43,804 nucleotides of DNA from Planctomycetota bacterium. GTDB lineage: Bacteria > Planctomycetota > Planctomycetia > Pirellulales > Lacipirellulaceae. The position numbers were made by a program, and so were the translations under genes. This document shows positions 32,354-41,204 of the stretch, one piece after another (position 1 is the stretch's first letter; each line of letters opens with the position of its first letter). The notes below the pieces were generated by a model. It was not told the origin of the DNA. It saw nothing but the letters and a program-made list of their open reading frames with translations, and made no database searches. The stretch lies in NCBI GenBank assembly GCA_013152205.1, contig JAADGV010000087.1, forward strand, positions 1 through 43,804, in the 5' to 3' direction.

Positions 32354-33490
32354 ATGAGCGTCTCTTTTTCACCACCCCGGGCGGCGTATATCCACGTCCC
32401 CTTTTGTGTACACCGGTGTGGCTATTGCAACTTTACCCTGATCGCCGGCCGAAACGATCTTGTCGGTCCATTTCTCCAATCGCTAGCCAAAGAGCTTCGT
32501 TGGCTAAGCGAGCCACGTGAAGTTGATACCCTCTACTTCGGTGGCGGCACGCCAACCTACTTGTCTCCCCCGCAGCTCCAACAACTCTGCGAGACTGCCC
32601 TCGCTTGGCATCCACTCGCCGAGGGTTACGAGTGGACGGTCGAAGCGAACCCCGGCGACTTAGACAAAGACCGTATCCAAGTGCTTGCCGATGCCGGGGT
32701 TAATCGCCTCAGCTTAGGGGCTCAGTCATTTCGCAACGAAAAGCTCAGCCTCCTGGAACGCGATCATCAGGCAAGTGATATTCGCAATGCGGTTCTGCTC
32801 GCCCAACAAGCACAGATGCAAATTTCTCTCGACCTGATTTTCGCCACTCCTGGCGAAACCCTTTCGCAGTGGCAAGAAGATCTAAACGAAGCGATTCAAC
32901 TCAAGCCAGACCACATCTCGACCTACGGCCTAACCTATGAACGTGGCGCCACCTTCTGGAGCCGACTGGGACGCGGCGAAATGACAAGCGTTCCCGAAGA
33001 GTTAGAACGCGATATGTACCTCTTGGCGATCGATCGTCTTGCGGACGAAAATTTTGAGCATTACGAAATTTCTAATTTCGCCCAGCCAGCACGACGTAGC
33101 CGACACAACGAAACGTACTGGTCAGGCGAGGGATACTACGCTGCTGGCCCCGGGGCCGCTCGTTACGTAAACGGTGTACGAGAAACAAATCACGGCAGCA
33201 CCACCACCTATCTGAAACGTGTGCTCTCAGACACTTCCCCCGTAGCAGAACGAGAGTGCCTAGACCAAGAACAACGGGCCCGCGAACTACTCGTTTTCGG
33301 ACTCCGTCGATTAGAAGGAGTTACGCGCCAGCCGTTTTTTGAACGCACTGGCATAAGCCTTGACGATTTAGCTGGCAACGTGATATCAGACTATGTCGAA
33401 GCGGGGATGCTTGCCGACGATGGCGAAACGATTCGGCTAACGCGACAAGGTTTGCTTATTAGCGATGCGCTATGGCCAGACCTGCTTTAG
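32354..33490 (+). CDS. hemW: HemW-type radical SAM protein (coproporphyrinogen oxidase-like)
   Basis: 378 residues. The radical-SAM cluster motif C-x3-C-x2-C is in YIHVPFCVHRCGYCNFTL, and LYFGGGTPTYLSP is the glycine-rich SAM contact. EANPGDLDKDRIQVLADAGV, NRLSLGAQSF and the C-terminal HemN-like domain (LLVFGLRRLEGV) follow. The C-x2-C continues as CNF and lacks the fourth cysteine of true HemN (C-x3-C-x2-C-x-C), so this is HemW, a heme-handling protein, not the oxygen-independent oxidase. Also normal for HemW is the absence of the HemN N-terminal extension. It stands 153 bp after the tRNA-Ala gene. Confidence 0.92.
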   Translation: MSVSFSPPRAAYIHVPFCVHRCGYCNFTLIAGRNDLVGPFLQSLAKELRWLSEPREVDTLYFGGGTPTYLSPPQLQQLCETALAWHPLAEGYEWTVEANPGDLDKDRIQVLADAGVNRLSLGAQSFRNEKLSLLERDHQASDIRNAVLLAQQAQMQISLDLIFATPGETLSQWQEDLNEAIQLKPDHISTYGLTYERGATFWSRLGRGEMTSVPEELERDMYLLAIDRLADENFEHYEISNFAQPARRSRHNETYWSGEGYYAAGPGAARYVNGVRETNHGSTTTYLKRVLSDTSPVAERECLDQEQRARELLVFGLRRLEGVTRQPFFERTGISLDDLAGNVISDYVEAGMLADDGETIRLTRQGLLISDALWPDLL

Positions 33491-33584
33491 GCGATCGGAA
33501 GATGAGAATTTACCAACCTCAACTCGACGTGCTGAATTTTTACCACCGAGTAGCAAAGCCGGCGATCCCTCCGCCCAACAACAC

Positions 33585-34154
33585 CTACATCGGCGCCCGA
33601 GGCAATTCGCGTTGAAAAGGAGGGGCCTCTACCGGAGGCAGGTAACACTGCGTTTCCTCCGCCCAAGCATTGCGGTCGTCTTCGCTTGCGTAATAACGAA
33701 GCCAAGTGTCCGGATCGCCATCCGTATTTGCACAATCCCAATGCAAGTAGTTATTCCGCCTCGCAATTTGTTTCTCGTGAGCAGGCAGAATGTCTCGGTA
33801 GATAAGGCAGTAAAGCTGGCGATCGGTAAGATGATCGGTGAAGTCTAAAATAATGTTCTTTTCAAAAAGCTGATTGACCGTTTTGTTGAGCAACTGCTGC
33901 AACGCAACGTCTTCGACCGAGTCCGGCGAAGGCAACTGCAGCGTCGGCCTGAACCATTCGGCAATCGGCAATATGGGAGCACGCTCCCACTCCAGCATCG
34001 ACTGTAAAAAGTCGTTCTCGCTAGAGGTCGACATCAACTCAGCATTCACCCGACCGATCGACTCATCGTACAACGGCTCAAGCGCATCGCGCAGCTGCGC
34101 GTTACGAAGCAAATGCTCTACATCATCAGATTTGGGGGAATTCGGATAAATCAT
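33585..34154 (-). CDS. Uncharacterised protein, about 189 residues
   Basis: No function recognised. The ATG at 34154 is preferred; a GTG two codons earlier (34160) is possible. No signal peptide or membrane segment. Charged and aromatic-rich: MLEWERAPILPIAEWFRPTL, LLNKTVNQLFEKNIILDFTD, RQLYCLIYRDILPAHEKQIA, then YLHWDCANTDGDPDTWLRYY. The coding character looks genuine over the full length, with uniform codon use and no frame disruption. It converges with hemW. The middle part (VALQQLLNKTVNQLFEKNII) suggests a helical bundle. I cannot assign a role. Confidence 0.72.
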   Translation of the reverse strand: MIYPNSPKSDDVEHLLRNAQLRDALEPLYDESIGRVNAELMSTSSENDFLQSMLEWERAPILPIAEWFRPTLQLPSPDSVEDVALQQLLNKTVNQLFEKNIILDFTDHLTDRQLYCLIYRDILPAHEKQIARRNNYLHWDCANTDGDPDTWLRYYASEDDRNAWAEETQCYLPPVEAPPFQRELPRAPM

Positions 34155-34160
34155 GGCCAC

Positions 34161-34533
34161 GTTGATTAGCTAGGTCAATCAAGATGATAAGCAAACGGTC
34201 GTTACTACCGAGGCCTCAGCGAGGAGAACCGAGACCGGCAAGCGGCCTCGTCAGCAGCAGCGTATAGTTCGACTCTATCAACCAGCAGCGGCTCTGGAAA
34301 CCATTTTGCCACCTGTAAACAGGTAGTTTAGGAAATTGTTCGAGCAGGACCGTTACGACCGGCAATCTTCCCCCAGACTACGCCGGCACAGCTATCACGG
34401 CCCGCACCGTTCGCCACCAGGCGAGCCGTTGACTGGCCCAACCCAGCAAGAGAATTGCAAAGTCACAGATTCCGTAGTAGCCGCAGGCGGAAGCTGCGGT
34501 CGAGCCAAAATAAACCGCGACCTCTGGAAGATC
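34161..34533. other. Gene-free stretch with one repeat arm
   Basis: Contains the arm ATTGCAAAGTCACAGATTCC and GCAGGCGGAAGCTGCGG at 34452-34500, related to 23272-23386, and a small hairpin ACCTG-TAAA-CAGGT near 34312. No gene is seen. Confidence 0.55.
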
Positions 34534-35403
34534 TCAGAAACGCACCTGAGTGCGACGGGTGAGCAAAGTACTTACCGCAGCAAGGAGTGCGAGTATGACG
34601 CTGCTTGGTTCCGGAACAGCAGCTTGAAACAACTCCGCCTGCGGAACCGCCAGTAATGAGTACTGTCTGGGGTATTCGTTGCTGCCAAAGCCGAAGCTAT
34701 AGCTCACCACTCCATAGTCAACCACAAAATGAACGTTCGGCAAGGCACCCTCCATACTTGGCAAGTAGGGCCAAATCGAGTTCGGCAGCAAGGTGTCCTC
34801 CTCAGCCTCAAAAACCTCTGCCCTAAGTCCAGGTGCCAAGAGACTCTGAAAGCTGATTTCAATGCCAGAGAATCCTCGGATGATAGGGACGGCATTTACT
34901 CGGATACTCTCAGATGAACGGTACAGGTTGAAATTATTGTCGTATTCATCAATCGCAAACGAGGAATCGTCTTCTTCAAACAGAGGCGACTGCCAATTAA
35001 ACTGCGAAAAATCGGGCTCGCCACGACGATATGTGGTCACTTTCGGAATCGACTGAACATCGGCAAAAAAATCGCGGCCAAAAATCTCTATCGACAGTGG
35101 CGAATACTGCTGCCGTACGCCAAATTCATCCGCTGGCCCAAGTAGCGGTGGAGCAAACACTGTTACGCCACCTGTCGTCGAGTCATACTCGAAATCTGGC
35201 CCTTCGCGAAATACCCCTTCGCCTCGTGTCGATGCAATTGGGTCGATGAACAACCCGCCCTCTGGTATCGGTCGAAGCGGTGTTAGTACTATCTCTACGG
35301 CACGGAGTCCCCCTCCCGGATTCAAAAGCGCACTCTGCAAACCCGCATGAGCCGAGGTTGTCATCAAGCACACGAACACCATCCCAGCAGTCAGATTTCG
35401 CAT
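34534..35403 (-). CDS. PEP-CTERM sorted protein
   Basis: 289 residues from the ATG at 35403, which has GGGAGAG just upstream. The signal peptide MRNLTAGMVFVCLMTTSAHA is clear. The body is beta-rich (VEIVLTPLRPIPEGGLFIDP, SIRVNAVPIIRGFSGIEISF, VHFVVDYGVVSYSFGFGS) without a domain I recognise. The tail is VPEPSSVILALLAAVSTLLT followed by RRTQVRF, so it is an exosortase substrate destined for the envelope or matrix. It is a single gene, divergent from the DUF2062 gene. It shares no obvious domain with the two PEP-CTERM proteins at 9684 and 10410 apart from the tail. Confidence 0.85.
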   Translation of the reverse strand: MRNLTAGMVFVCLMTTSAHAGLQSALLNPGGGLRAVEIVLTPLRPIPEGGLFIDPIASTRGEGVFREGPDFEYDSTTGGVTVFAPPLLGPADEFGVRQQYSPLSIEIFGRDFFADVQSIPKVTTYRRGEPDFSQFNWQSPLFEEDDSSFAIDEYDNNFNLYRSSESIRVNAVPIIRGFSGIEISFQSLLAPGLRAEVFEAEEDTLLPNSIWPYLPSMEGALPNVHFVVDYGVVSYSFGFGSNEYPRQYSLLAVPQAELFQAAVPEPSSVILALLAAVSTLLTRRTQVRF

Positions 35404-35754
35404 AATTCTCTCCCTCTTCCAAGCAAACGGTTTGCAGGCTAACGATTGGTAATGTTTATCGGTTAGGCCGAGGGGAAGGTTTAGGGGATATTTTCCGGCA
35501 AGGCTGGCGAATTCACGCGTTTCGCCCTGCGAAAGTGTTGATGGCAAGGCACCCTCGACGCTGTGGTCAACTAAAAAATGCCACCAACGCTAGCAGCCGC
35601 ACTCGCCCTATCGGCAAACTTTGCCAACAGCAACCCTGTGGCAATCTCCGATAAAACCCTTGAATCGTCCGACTTCAACTCAGTCCGGCGCACTTTTCTC
35701 TTCATTCATCTTGTCTACTAGGCCAAAGCCGCAAGCGGCGCTTTGGGGTTTGCT
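35404..35754. other. Divergent intergenic stretch
   Basis: Between the third PEP-CTERM gene (minus) and the DUF2062 gene (plus); should hold both promoters. No repeat of the families described here and no gene seen. Confidence 0.5.
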
Positions 35755-36270
35755 ATGACTTCGTTCCTACTGCGTCCGGTACGCCAATTGGCGCAATCGC
35801 TGATCGGCAACGACACGCCCCGCCAAATCGCTTGGGGTTTTACATTGGGGATGTTTATTGGCCTCATCCCAAAAGGCAACTTGATCGCCGTGTTGCTCAT
35901 GGTGCTGCTGTTTGCCTTACGAGTGAATCTCTCCGCCGGAATGCTAGCGACGGGACTCTTTTCTTGGGGTGGGTTCCTGCTTGATAGTTTTGCTCATCGC
36001 ATCGGTTCTCTTGCCCTGGTATGGCAACCAGCACGCCCGCTATACACCTGGCTCTACGAATCGCCGCTCGGAACTTGGATCGGCACCAACAACACCGTGG
36101 TTGTCGGCCAGTTGCTCATCGCGCTCTACCTGACATATCCGGTCTATTGGTTTTCGATTCAATTTGCCACTCGGGTTCAACCCCGATTGAGCAAATGGCT
36201 ATTGCGCTATCGGGCAATTCGCTGGGTTCGAGGTGCTGAGATCGGCACTCACTGGGGGTCTGACGCATGA
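35755..36270 (+). CDS. DUF2062/TIGR03546-like membrane protein
   Basis: 171 residues from the ATG at 35755. N-terminal part FLLRPVRQLAQSLIGNDTPR is amphipathic; IAWGFTLGMFIGLIPKGNLI is the DUF2062 signature (a G-x-x-x-G helix followed by P-K/T-x). LIAVLLMVLLFALRVNLSAG, ATGLFSWGGFLLDSFAHRIG and VVVGQLLIALYLTYPVYWFS give about four membrane helices. The next gene starts inside this stop codon (ATGA at 36267) and looks like TIGR03545, the partner with which TIGR03546 is usually found. The role of the pair is unknown; AsmA-like partners hint at lipid handling in the envelope. Confidence 0.82.
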   Translation: MTSFLLRPVRQLAQSLIGNDTPRQIAWGFTLGMFIGLIPKGNLIAVLLMVLLFALRVNLSAGMLATGLFSWGGFLLDSFAHRIGSLALVWQPARPLYTWLYESPLGTWIGTNNTVVVGQLLIALYLTYPVYWFSIQFATRVQPRLSKWLLRYRAIRWVRGAEIGTHWGSDA

Positions 36271-38030
36271 AGCTCTTCCGCTGGAAATACGTCGTCCCGC
36301 GCCTGATCCTCCTGTTGGCCGTAGCCGCAGCGTTGCGATTTGGTCTCGATCCAACGATCCGCTGGGCAATTGTCGCCAGTGGCGAGTCGGCCATCGGTGC
36401 CAAAGTTGAACTGGCAGAAGTAAAAACTTCGCTACGAAACGGCGAGGTTGTCTTCAGCAACCTGGCAATCGCCAACCCAAGCTCACCGCTGCGCAATCTC
36501 CTTCAAACGGAAGAAGCAAAACTCCAAATCGACATCAACGCCCTGCTACACAAGCGGTTTGTCGTCAACGACGGCACCGTCAAAGGCATCGAATTCGATA
36601 CCGACCGCACTACGTCAGGCAAATTAGCCGAAACGCCCGACGACGCCAACGAAGGCCCCTCGGTGTTCGATCCCTGGCTCAACAGCGCAGGCCAGTTCGG
36701 CGAACAATGGCTCGACCAACTCAACGGACGCCTGGGCCAAGGCTTGGTCGATCAACTCGAGTCGCCAAAAGTGGCGAAAGAACTCGAACAACGCTGGCCG
36801 CAGCAATATAAAGAAATACGCGCTCAAATCGATTCGCTGCGTGAGCAAAGCAAGTCGTTAGAAAAACAATTCCGCGAGGTTCGCAAAAACCCACTTCGCA
36901 ATCTCCAAGGGCTGGGTCAATTGCAGCAGCAACTTGCCACGGCAGACGCCCAGCTTCGAAGTTTACAACAACAACTCACAGCGCTGCCGCAACAGATCGA
37001 AGCCGATCGCCAAGCCGTGCTTCTTGCCCGCCAGCGCGACGAAGCGTTTATTCGCAGCCAACTTCAATTCACCAAAATCGATGGCGACAGCATCACGCAA
37101 ATGCTGCTCGGCGATGCAACCAGCCAAGGCCTTACGGCAGCGCTCGACTGGATTGGTTGGGCCAGACGCCAAATTCCTTCAAAACGCAATACACTCCCAG
37201 CATCGCGTGGCCGTGGAACGACCGTGATCTTTGGTCAGGCAAAACCGCAATTCTGGATCAAGCGTCTCCAACTCGAAGGCCAAGCACAAACGGGCGGTCA
37301 GCCGATCCACTTGGTCGGCTCGCTAACCAACGCCACCTCCGCCCCACAATTGGTCGCCGAGCCAACTAAGCTCTCGCTTCGAAGCGACGAAGGCCGTATG
37401 TTAGCCATCGACTTAACACTCGATCGACGTGGCGAAACAGCAATCGACCACCTACAAATCGCCTGCCCACAAATAACGTTACCCGGCCGAACGATCGGCA
37501 ACGCCGAAAAACTGGCTATTCAAATCGCCCCAAGTTCGGCCACTTTTCACCTCGACCTGACGGTGACCGGCAACCAACTCGCAGGCCAGATCGTCTTCAA
37601 ACAGACCGAAGCCCAATTGAGCGCGACCTCCGATTCGCAGAAAAACAAGCGTCTGATCGCCACTTTGGGCCAAGCACTCGATCAGATCAAACAAGTTGAA
37701 GCCAACGTCACCTTGGCTGGCACATTGCAAAAACCAGGCATCTCGCTCCAATCCGACTTAGGCAACCAGCTCGCAGCAGGCATCAACAACAGCGTGAAAC
37801 AGCTCCTCGAAAAACAATCGCAGGCGCTACTTGCCTCCACACGCAAAAAAGTGGATGCTCAACTCGAACGGCTTGCCCAGGCTCGCCAACAAGCCCAACA
37901 AGAACTCCTAGCCAAACTCGGCAAACACCAAGAGCTGCTAGGCCAACTAGCCGCCCTAGGCCAAGGAGGTTCCCCCATTTCGATCCCCCAACTAGGAAAA
38001 ACCTTCCGCTTCGGCACGCAACGAAAATAG
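36267..38030 (+). CDS. TIGR03545-like AsmA-type inner-membrane protein
   Basis: 587 residues. One N-terminal helix (YVVPRLILLLAVAAALRF) with the rest in the periplasm. The start of the periplasmic part reads like an AsmA-type repeat: GAKVELAEVKTSLRNGEVVF, SNLAIANPSSPLRNLL, IDINALLHKRFVVNDGTVKG. A long glutamine/arginine-rich coiled coil follows (~190-265), then more beta-rich repeats (~330-480) and a second coiled coil at the C terminus (~510-560). AsmA-like proteins carry lipids between membranes or limit outer-membrane assembly; TIGR03545 members themselves have no established role. It is co-translated with the DUF2062 protein and ends 39 bp before mch. Confidence 0.83.
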   Translation: MKLFRWKYVVPRLILLLAVAAALRFGLDPTIRWAIVASGESAIGAKVELAEVKTSLRNGEVVFSNLAIANPSSPLRNLLQTEEAKLQIDINALLHKRFVVNDGTVKGIEFDTDRTTSGKLAETPDDANEGPSVFDPWLNSAGQFGEQWLDQLNGRLGQGLVDQLESPKVAKELEQRWPQQYKEIRAQIDSLREQSKSLEKQFREVRKNPLRNLQGLGQLQQQLATADAQLRSLQQQLTALPQQIEADRQAVLLARQRDEAFIRSQLQFTKIDGDSITQMLLGDATSQGLTAALDWIGWARRQIPSKRNTLPASRGRGTTVIFGQAKPQFWIKRLQLEGQAQTGGQPIHLVGSLTNATSAPQLVAEPTKLSLRSDEGRMLAIDLTLDRRGETAIDHLQIACPQITLPGRTIGNAEKLAIQIAPSSATFHLDLTVTGNQLAGQIVFKQTEAQLSATSDSQKNKRLIATLGQALDQIKQVEANVTLAGTLQKPGISLQSDLGNQLAAGINNSVKQLLEKQSQALLASTRKKVDAQLERLAQARQQAQQELLAKLGKHQELLGQLAALGQGGSPISIPQLGKTFRFGTQRK

Positions 38031-38069
38031 TCCCTCCGCATTCCCCCTTCCGCACTCCGCATTCCCACC

Positions 38070-39020
38070 ATGCCCCTCCGACTCAACGAGCGTACAGCAA
38101 CGCTGTGCAAAGCTGCCTTAGACCAAGCTGCTGAACTAAAAATCGCTGCCCACACGCTGCCTTGCGGCACAACGCTCATCGATTTCGGCATCAGTGTGCC
38201 CGGAAGCCAAGCAGCCGGCATCATGCTCGCAAAAGCCTGCCTCGCCGACTTGGCCACCGTCGAGGTCGAGCCAACTGCAACCGACCGCCCAACCCCAGTG
38301 GTCTCAGTCTCGACCGACCACCCCGTCGCCGCCTGCATGGCCTCGCAATACGCCGGCTGGGAAATCAAAGGCGAAAAATTCTTCGCCATGGGCTCCGGCC
38401 CCATGCGTGCCGCCGCCGGTCGCGAACCATTATTCGAAGACATCGGCTACCGCGAAACCCCCAACGTCTGCATAGGCGTCTTAGAATCCAGCAAATTCCC
38501 CAACGACCAAGTCTGCCGCGAAATCGCCACCAAGTGCAACATCGAACCCAGCGGCCTCACATTGCTCGTCGCCCCCACCAGTAGTATCGCGGGCACGCTG
38601 CAAGTCGTAGCTCGCAGCGTAGAAACAGCCCTGCACAAACTACACGAGTTAGGCTTCGATCTAACGCGAATCGAGCGTGCCAAAGGTTTTGCCCCGTTGC
38701 CTCCCGTAGCGAACGACGATTTTGCTGCAATCGGCATCACCAACGACGCCATCCTCTACGGCGGACAAGTCACCCTCGAACTACACGGCGACGACCAATC
38801 GCTACAAAAAATCGGCCCACAAGTTCCCAGCTCAGCCTCCAAAGACTACGGACGCCCCTTTGCCGAAGTGCTGGCCAGCTACAACAACGATTTTTATCAA
38901 GTCGACCCGCTACTCTTCAGCGCAGCCATGGTAACATTCATCAACCTCGACACCGGCAACCAATTCACCTACGGCAAGCCAGACCAAGAAATCCTAGCCC
39001 GCTCATTCGCCACCGAATAA
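38070..39020 (+). CDS. mch: Methenyltetrahydromethanopterin cyclohydrolase
   Basis: 316 residues, the family length. It interconverts methenyl- and formyl-H4MPT in C1 oxidation. Recognised by LPCGTTLIDFGISVPGSQAA, STDHPVAACMASQYAGWEI, FFAMGSGPMRAAAGREPLFE (the pterin site), VLLVAPTSSIAG-like LLVAPTSSIAGTLQVVARSV, and DDFAAIGITNDAILYGGQV. Cytoplasmic. In planctomycetes and methylotrophs this enzyme works with Fae, MtdB/C and the Fhc complex in formaldehyde oxidation; none of those are in the window, so the pathway is split across the chromosome. The next gene is an ATP-grasp ligase probably of the same pathway. No strong ribosome binding site; the leader is a CCGCATTCC-type low-complexity phrase. 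Confidence 0.96.
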   Translation: MPLRLNERTATLCKAALDQAAELKIAAHTLPCGTTLIDFGISVPGSQAAGIMLAKACLADLATVEVEPTATDRPTPVVSVSTDHPVAACMASQYAGWEIKGEKFFAMGSGPMRAAAGREPLFEDIGYRETPNVCIGVLESSKFPNDQVCREIATKCNIEPSGLTLLVAPTSSIAGTLQVVARSVETALHKLHELGFDLTRIERAKGFAPLPPVANDDFAAIGITNDAILYGGQVTLELHGDDQSLQKIGPQVPSSASKDYGRPFAEVLASYNNDFYQVDPLLFSAAMVTFINLDTGNQFTYGKPDQEILARSFATE

Positions 39021-39231
39021 GACTAAGGACAGTTCGAGAAATAATTGTTTGATTTGCAGAGCAACGAAAGGATTTATCAATAGTTATTTGTCAATCGTCA
39101 TTGGTCATTGGAGATGAAGAGAGAAAGATGGCCAATGACAAATGAGAATTAACAAATGACAAATGTTTTGCCCCAACTCCAAAGGCGACACTAATTTTTC
39201 AAGTCTCCCCAGCCCCCAATCCCTACCCCCC
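39021..39231. repeat. Low-complexity 'CATTGGTCATTGG' phrases between mch and the ATP-grasp gene
   Basis: TTGTCAATCGTCATTGGTCA, with the inverted CCAATGACAAATGAG and AACAAATGACAAATG (39088-39165), forms an imperfect hairpin. It is followed by CCCCAGCCCCCAATCCC at 39208-39224. Both are phrases of a kind seen in many unrelated bacteria. Translation of the next gene from 39163 would start inside this, so the ATG at 39232 is preferred. Confidence 0.6.
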
Positions 39232-40104
39232 ATGCAAATCGCCGTCCTAGGTTCTGCAACCAGTTGGTACATCGCCGACCTACGACGAGCAGCCGGCGAC
39301 CGCCACACCATCACGCCAGTCACCTATCGGCAACTCTGCTCCCAGGTGGCTCAATCGCACGTAACCCTTCGCTCTGACGAGGTCGACCTGCTCGCTTGCG
39401 ACGTGCTGCTCATCCGCTCGATGCCCCCCGGCAGCCTCGAACAAGTGATATTTCGCATGAACGCCTTGGCAACAGCCGAAGCCGCCGGGGTGCGAGTGGT
39501 CAATTCGCCCCGATCCATCGAAATCGCCGTCGACAAATACCTCACCACCGTTCGCCTACAAGAAGCGGGACTGCTGGTCCCCACCACAGTCGCATGTCAA
39601 ACCGCCGAACAAGCGATGCAGCATTTCGAGTCGCTCGGCTCCGAGGTCGTGGTAAAACCTCTCTTTGGCGGCGAAGGGCGCGGCATCACACGAGTCGCAG
39701 ACGAAGCGATCGCCCTCCGCACCTTCAAAGCCCTCGAACAAATCGGGGCGGTAATCTACCTCCAACAATTCATCGAACACGAAGGCTACGACCTTCGCCT
39801 GTTCGTGCTCGGCAAAAAAGTGCTAGGCATGCGCCGACGTCACCCCAGCGATTGGCGAACAAACATCAGCCGCGGCGCAATCGCAGAACCCTTGGAAGTT
39901 ACCGAGCAACTAGCAAACCTGGCCCACCAAGCAGCCGCAGCCGTCGGCACATCCCTAGCCGGCGTCGATTTACTACCCGGCAAAGATGGCCAACTCTACG
40001 CCCTCGAAGTCAACGCCGTCCCCGGCTGGCGAGCCCTAGCCAAAGCAACCAACACCGACGTCGCCAGCAAAGTAATCCAATGGCTCGAAGAAACACCCAC
40101 CTAG
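39232..40104 (+). CDS. RimK-like ATP-grasp ligase (possible H4MPT glutamate ligase)
   Basis: 290 residues from the ATG at 39232 (MQIAVLGSATSWYIADLRRA). It has ATP-grasp features: VVNSPRSIEIAVDKYLTTVR (the N-S-P and D-K lid start), GSEVVVKPLFGGEGRGITRV (phosphate loop), VIYLQQFIEHEGYDLRLFVL, and metal-binding LAGVDLLPGKDGQLYALEVN. RimK-type enzymes add glutamate to a carboxyl group; the archaeal MptN adds glutamate to H4MPT, and methylotroph H4MPT clusters have a related ATP-grasp gene. Lying 211 bp after mch, it is likely part of H4MPT synthesis. The exact acceptor is inferred from context only. Confidence 0.85.
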   Translation: MQIAVLGSATSWYIADLRRAAGDRHTITPVTYRQLCSQVAQSHVTLRSDEVDLLACDVLLIRSMPPGSLEQVIFRMNALATAEAAGVRVVNSPRSIEIAVDKYLTTVRLQEAGLLVPTTVACQTAEQAMQHFESLGSEVVVKPLFGGEGRGITRVADEAIALRTFKALEQIGAVIYLQQFIEHEGYDLRLFVLGKKVLGMRRRHPSDWRTNISRGAIAEPLEVTEQLANLAHQAAAAVGTSLAGVDLLPGKDGQLYALEVNAVPGWRALAKATNTDVASKVIQWLEETPT

Positions 40105-40436
40105 CCGGACCGCCACGCGGTCCACGGCCCGAGAAAAGTGTGTCCCTCTGCCACCCCTTAGCTAATTCCCACCAAAATCCCTCCAAGATTCCCTCCCCAC
40201 GGGCGAATAACTGCTGACAAACCGGTTTCTCGCCATACAATCCATGCGGAAGGGGAAAATCGCGTAAAACTCCCGACTGCATCTTCGCTCATGGGCCCTA
40301 CGTGGGCTATGTTTGAGTTTATTATAGGTGCCTAGCCCAGAACTATCTTGGAGGCGGCCAGGGAAATCAGAACCACCAGACTGTTCTTGGACGTGCAGAA
40401 AATTGCCGGTCTTACCACTTTGGGAGGGACGATCCG
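40105..40436. other. Gene-free stretch with short hairpin after the ATP-grasp gene
   Basis: A perfect hairpin GGACCGC-CAC-GCGGTCC (40107-40123) starts 3 bp after the stop and could limit readthrough, though no T-run follows. The rest has no gene. GGGAGGGA at about 40423 is the ribosome binding site of the next gene. Confidence 0.55.
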
Positions 40437-41084
40437 ATGCTCAACACCATTTTCTTGATCGCGGCTGTTATCGGTGGCACGGTTATGGTCTGTCAGTTTC
40501 TGCTCATGTGCCTAGGCATGGGAGATGATGGCGTCGGCGACATCGGGGGCAACGTCGACCTTGGAGACATCGGCGCCGACCTCGACATCGATGGCATCGA
40601 CGTCGCAGACGCAGACCACCACACCTCCTGGGGCCAAGCAGGCGATGCCGACATTGGCCACCCCGACGCCTCGCGGATTTTCGAAATTCTCTCGTTCCGA
40701 TCCGTCATCGCCGCCGTGGCGTTTTTTGGCTTCGCAGGCAAGGCCTCGCTCGCCTCGGGCAGCACAGAAACCAAAGCCCTACTCATCGGCCTCGCCGCCG
40801 GAGCAGGAGCCATGTTCGGCGTCTATTGGCTAATGACCCAAATCTACAAGCTACGCACCGCAGGCAACGAGAATATTCTAAACGCACTTGGCAAACAGGC
40901 CAGCGTTTATGTCGCAATCCCAGGACAAGGAAACGGAATGGGGAAAATCCAACTCGCGATGCAAAATCGTATCGTCGAATACCAAGCCGTCTCTGAGCAA
41001 GAAGCAACACTCAAATCAGGCGACCAAGTCGTCGTAATCGACATCCTCGGCCCCGACAAAGTGCTAGTCGAACCAGCCGCATAA
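40437..41084 (+). CDS. NfeD-like membrane protein (OB-fold tail)
   Basis: 215 residues. One helix at the N terminus (FLIAAVIGGTVMVCQFLLMC), then an unusual acidic D/G/I repeat (residues ~30-62: DIGGNVDLGDIGADLDIDG). Two more helices follow (SVIAAVAFFGFAGKASLASG; ALLIGLAAGAGAMFGVYWLM) and a C-terminal OB-like domain (LGKQASVYVAIPGQGNGMGK; then SGDQVVVIDILGPDKVLVEP). NfeD-type proteins pair with flotillin or stomatin, and the gene sits 120 bp before a flotillin. They act together in membrane-domain organisation. The acidic repeat resembles a metal-binding or spacer loop and is not a usual part of the family. Confidence 0.83.
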   Translation: MLNTIFLIAAVIGGTVMVCQFLLMCLGMGDDGVGDIGGNVDLGDIGADLDIDGIDVADADHHTSWGQAGDADIGHPDASRIFEILSFRSVIAAVAFFGFAGKASLASGSTETKALLIGLAAGAGAMFGVYWLMTQIYKLRTAGNENILNALGKQASVYVAIPGQGNGMGKIQLAMQNRIVEYQAVSEQEATLKSGDQVVVIDILGPDKVLVEPAA

Positions 41085-41204
41085 CCCTCCAAGAAAAAGC
41101 GTTAGCGGTGGCGGCCGCGCTACCCAATTTGCACTCGCTTACAAATAAAAAGTACGACAACAGAACGATTGAATCACTTCAGTAACGTATAAGGGGAGAC
41201 TCGC

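Noticed and set aside
36267..38030. Coiled-coil protein considered as an SMC-like or tail-fibre protein
   Set aside because: The N-terminal anchor and AsmA-like beta repeats, and the DUF2062 partner, fit TIGR03545 better; no ATPase motifs.
38162..38584. Arginine/proline-rich frame over mch
   Set aside because: Shadow of mch in another frame; mch is certain.
39396..40217. 273-residue arginine-rich frame over the ATP-grasp gene
   Set aside because: Shadow frame with extreme composition; the ATP-grasp motifs lie in the other frame.
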